A stretch of DNA of 64,000 bases from Xestospongia muta (Eukaryota > Porifera > Demospongiae > Haplosclerida > Petrosiidae), in contig OY848918.1 in the NCBI GenBank assembly GCA_963693285.1, positions 21,773,484 through 21,837,483 of the forward strand, read 5' to 3'. The notes beneath the pieces are model-generated. The model did no database searches and was not told the DNA's origin. It saw only the letters and a list, made by a program, of their open reading frames with translations. Both the position numbers and the translations under genes were made by a program. Below, in pieces: positions 61,371 through 64,000 of the stretch. Numbering within the stretch: the stretch's first letter is position 1; each line of letters starts with the position of its first letter.

Positions 61371-61595
61371 TACACTGTTAAAATTAATGTCATTTAACAA
61401 GTAATTTGTAGTTTATGCATAGATGGTTTACTATGAAATATATAGACTTCCTGTCTAATATGTTGGTATGTTGTGCTTTCACATAGCAAAAAATTATATA
61501 CAGTGAGTAATTCACAAGAAGTCTATATTTCATAGTAATCCATCCATGTAAGCTACAAATTACTTGTTAAAATGACATATTAATTTTACAGTGTA
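61371..61595. repeat. Inverted repeat, ~79-nt arms (MITE-like)
   Basis: 61371-61450 is the imperfect reverse complement of 61518-61595, with a 67-nt centre. Ends read TACACTG...CAGTGTA. No coding capacity and no obvious target-site duplication, which fits an older non-autonomous DNA transposon. Confidence 0.85.
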
Positions 61596-63144
61596 CATGT
61601 CGTAAACAAGCTCTTTTCATCACCAAGATGACAACAACTGAAGCTATTGAATTCATATTTTACCTTCATTTAGTTCAAACTGTTTCAAATAATTAAGATA
61701 ACTCAGATAGCCTCTTTCAAAGCAATCTCATGTCCTTTGCTTTGAATGAGCCAAAACTCTTCTGGTACTCTCCGCTACTTCAATTTAAATTCCTGATTGA
61801 TATCAGTAGATGAGAGCAAGGCTATATAGTCATCCCATGACAAAACTATCACTACCTGGACTGTTTTAAAGAAGAGATGATACAGCAGAGAACATAGCCT
61901 CTTAGCTGGTACCAATTCCTTTAAAACAGTCCAAAGTTGTGGACATTGCATTTTTGTAGATAAGTTGACTTCACTCTTTATAGTGAGTGACTTTTGATCT
62001 ATTGTGCTATAACAGGAAAATGGCAACTATCTTCACTTAAGAGCTGACATCAACTCAAATCAAAACAGTTGCTAACCTGTAAGTTACTGGTTTCTTTCTT
62101 ATTCCTTCAACGATGATAACTAACTCGATTTTCAGAACACATGGTCATGATAAGGAGCCAATGCAAAAATACAAGGGCTGGCACCAGTTGCTGTCTGGCA
62201 CATGTTATTATACAGAGCTTTACTTAGAGAAAGCTTGTGAATATGTGTTTTTATATAATGACAATTTGTAGTACTTTTCTTTAATTTATTATCCTATATA
62301 TATATATAGTCCATATCATCATGAACCCAAATCTTAGTATATAATATCAGCTATATTTCTCTTAAATTTCCAATCATCCATGTTATGATCTTGTATAGCC
62401 CATAATGTCAAAATATTCCTTTGCCATTGGTTCAGGGTGCATTACACAACCAACAACACAGACATACCAGTTTCTACTCATAGTTGACATTATGTTAACT
62501 TACTAAAAACTTTCATGCACATGTTCCTATTCTAAAGTTAATGTCCGAACAGCAAAATGTATTGCTAAATTAACTATATGTTCAGTTCAGCCCTCTAAGA
62601 GCTCAAAGTATGTCATAGTTAAGTTTGCTAATAACTGACAAGGAAACAAGGAAAACGTCTCCATTCAAAGGAGTGGAAGGAGTTTTCATACTAAATTATA
62701 ATGCACATTAATTGGTGTCTGGCACTAGCCAGTATAGAACTGTATAAACGTAAAAATATGTTTGACCAAGAGGTTTCATCATAACAATACCCAATACACT
62801 AAGAATAGTGCAGCATTTGTGGATTTGCTACATGACTTCTGTACAAGGCTTGTATTATAAGTGAATGTATTTCTTAGAATAATCTTGTTCTTTTAAAGTA
62901 ACCTATTACATAATTATGGTCAATAACATTTTGTTACCAAGTGCTGGTCTAGGAGAAGGATGGTTAAATAAATTTTAGAAGAGCTTTTAAACAAAAATAT
63001 TTGTACCACTCTTAAGACACGTTTGAAATTTATAGCTGGAAGCTTTCTAAGTAAAGAGTATTATTGGCAACTTGAAACGATAAGTACAAACTAAAAGAAA
63101 TTTATTATCATCTGATAGTATACAGAATGTAAATATACATAAAT

Positions 63145-63725
63145 TTATACATTATGTATATACAAATATATACATGTTGTATATTGATTAATACATTGGG
63201 AACAGTGAGCTACCCTTGGCATCCCTCATGACATTAGAAATGTTAGATAATATCATAGAAGGTGTTGAGAGAATAGGTGGAGTAGTGGCTCTTTTTTGAA
63301 GTTTGATATAATCAACTAGTACATTGTCAACAATAGATAGAAGTTAAGTTCCATTAAACAAAACTGTTATGACTAACTAACAATTGCAATGGCACATAAT
63401 CTTTTCAAGACTACATGTACATGATGTGTATACACTTATACATTATGTATATACAAATATATACATGGTGTATATTGATGAATACATTGGAACAGAGAGT
63501 TACTCTTGGCATCCCTCATGACATTAGAAATGTTAGATAACATCATAGACAGTGTTGAGAGGATAGGTGCAATTTGAGGAGCAGTGGCTCTTTTTTTAAG
63601 TATGATATAATATACAACTACATTGGGAACAATAGATAGAAGTTAAGTTCTGTTAAACAAAACTGTCATGACTATAACTAACAATAGCAATGGCACATAA
63701 TCTTTTCAAGACTACATGTACATGT
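63145..63725. repeat. Two-copy tandem duplication, period 291 bp
   Basis: 63145-63435 and 63436-63725 are about 90 percent alike by eye, each starting TTATACATTATGTATATACA and ending near ACTACATGTACATG. Noncoding. Confidence 0.9.
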
Positions 63726-64000
63726 ACCAATTCATTGAATGTAATCAATGACTTTCTATCACTGTAATATTACACTGGGAGCAATTAATCAACGACTTTA
63801 GTAACTATCCTATTACAATGACAGCTAAAGTAACAAATATGTTGTTAAAATCTCTATAAAATAAATCAAATTCTCAAATCCTAATAAAAGACAAAGCATA
63901 TTTACTATATATGCAGCAATAATAATAGCCCAAGTTGATACTGCATGAGCAATTGATTCTGTGGATATATAGAGTGAATATAATAAGCTTTCTCGTATAG

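Larger units (their letters stand above)
60698..64000. other. Gene-poor 3.3-kb end region with repeats
   Basis: No convincing gene on either strand. The 83-codon minus frame at 61775-62026 has no recognised domain; it spans a short inverted repeat (61857-61872 with 61919-61934). The region holds a large inverted repeat and a 291-bp duplication, listed separately. Confidence 0.6.

Noticed and set aside
61775..62026. 83-codon minus-strand frame
   Set aside because: No family recognised, overlaps an inverted repeat, no supporting exons.

Overview
The window looks like nuclear DNA of an early-branching animal. It is AT-rich, gene-dense and packed with small introns that have ordinary GT/AG borders, and the proteins are metazoan types (bHLH-PAS factors, BAG3, LIN52, RGS22, an extended-synaptotagmin relative). 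A demosponge is my best guess, but that is inference from style and gene content, not proof. I found no rRNA, tRNA, CRISPR array or intact transposase or polymerase gene.

Layout. 1-6642 (+): 3' part of an extended-synaptotagmin-like lipid-transfer gene (SMP plus C2 domains, 25 exons visible). 8014-8427 (+): two-exon Pcc1/LAGE3 subunit of the KEOPS tRNA-modification complex. 9209-34501: a cluster of four bHLH-PAS transcription-factor genes, called A (9209-12492, +), B (14202-17487, +), C (22563-29131, +) and D (34501-29653, -, AhR-like). A PH + PTB (DOK/IRS-like) adaptor gene sits inside the cluster (17953-22215, +). A and B are tandem duplicates: seven consecutive internal exons have identical lengths. 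C and D keep parts of the same exon pattern. 34702-36511 (+): 7-dehydrocholesterol reductase (DHCR7), divergent from D across about 200 bp holding two CACGTG E-boxes. 39075-44049 (-): LIN52 of the DREAM/MuvB complex, whose second intron is filled by a minisatellite built from its own 5' splice site. 44245-45159 (+): intronless BAG3-like co-chaperone, divergent from LIN52 across about 195 bp with a heat-shock-element-like array. 48286-51035 (+): an unrecognised secreted cysteine-rich protein behind a TATA box. 53090-58868 (-): RGS22-like multi-RGS protein in 20 exons. 59101-60697 (+): EBP-family sterol isomerase-like protein. 60698-64000 holds only repeats and inverted repeats.

How the genes relate. 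DHCR7 and the EBP-like protein belong to neighbouring steps of sterol synthesis and lie about 23 kb apart. The four bHLH-PAS genes are a local family expansion. BAG3 and the cluster both point to stress and environment sensing. Exon models were assembled by hand from splice signals and reading-frame continuity; every model given closes in frame, but none has transcript support here.
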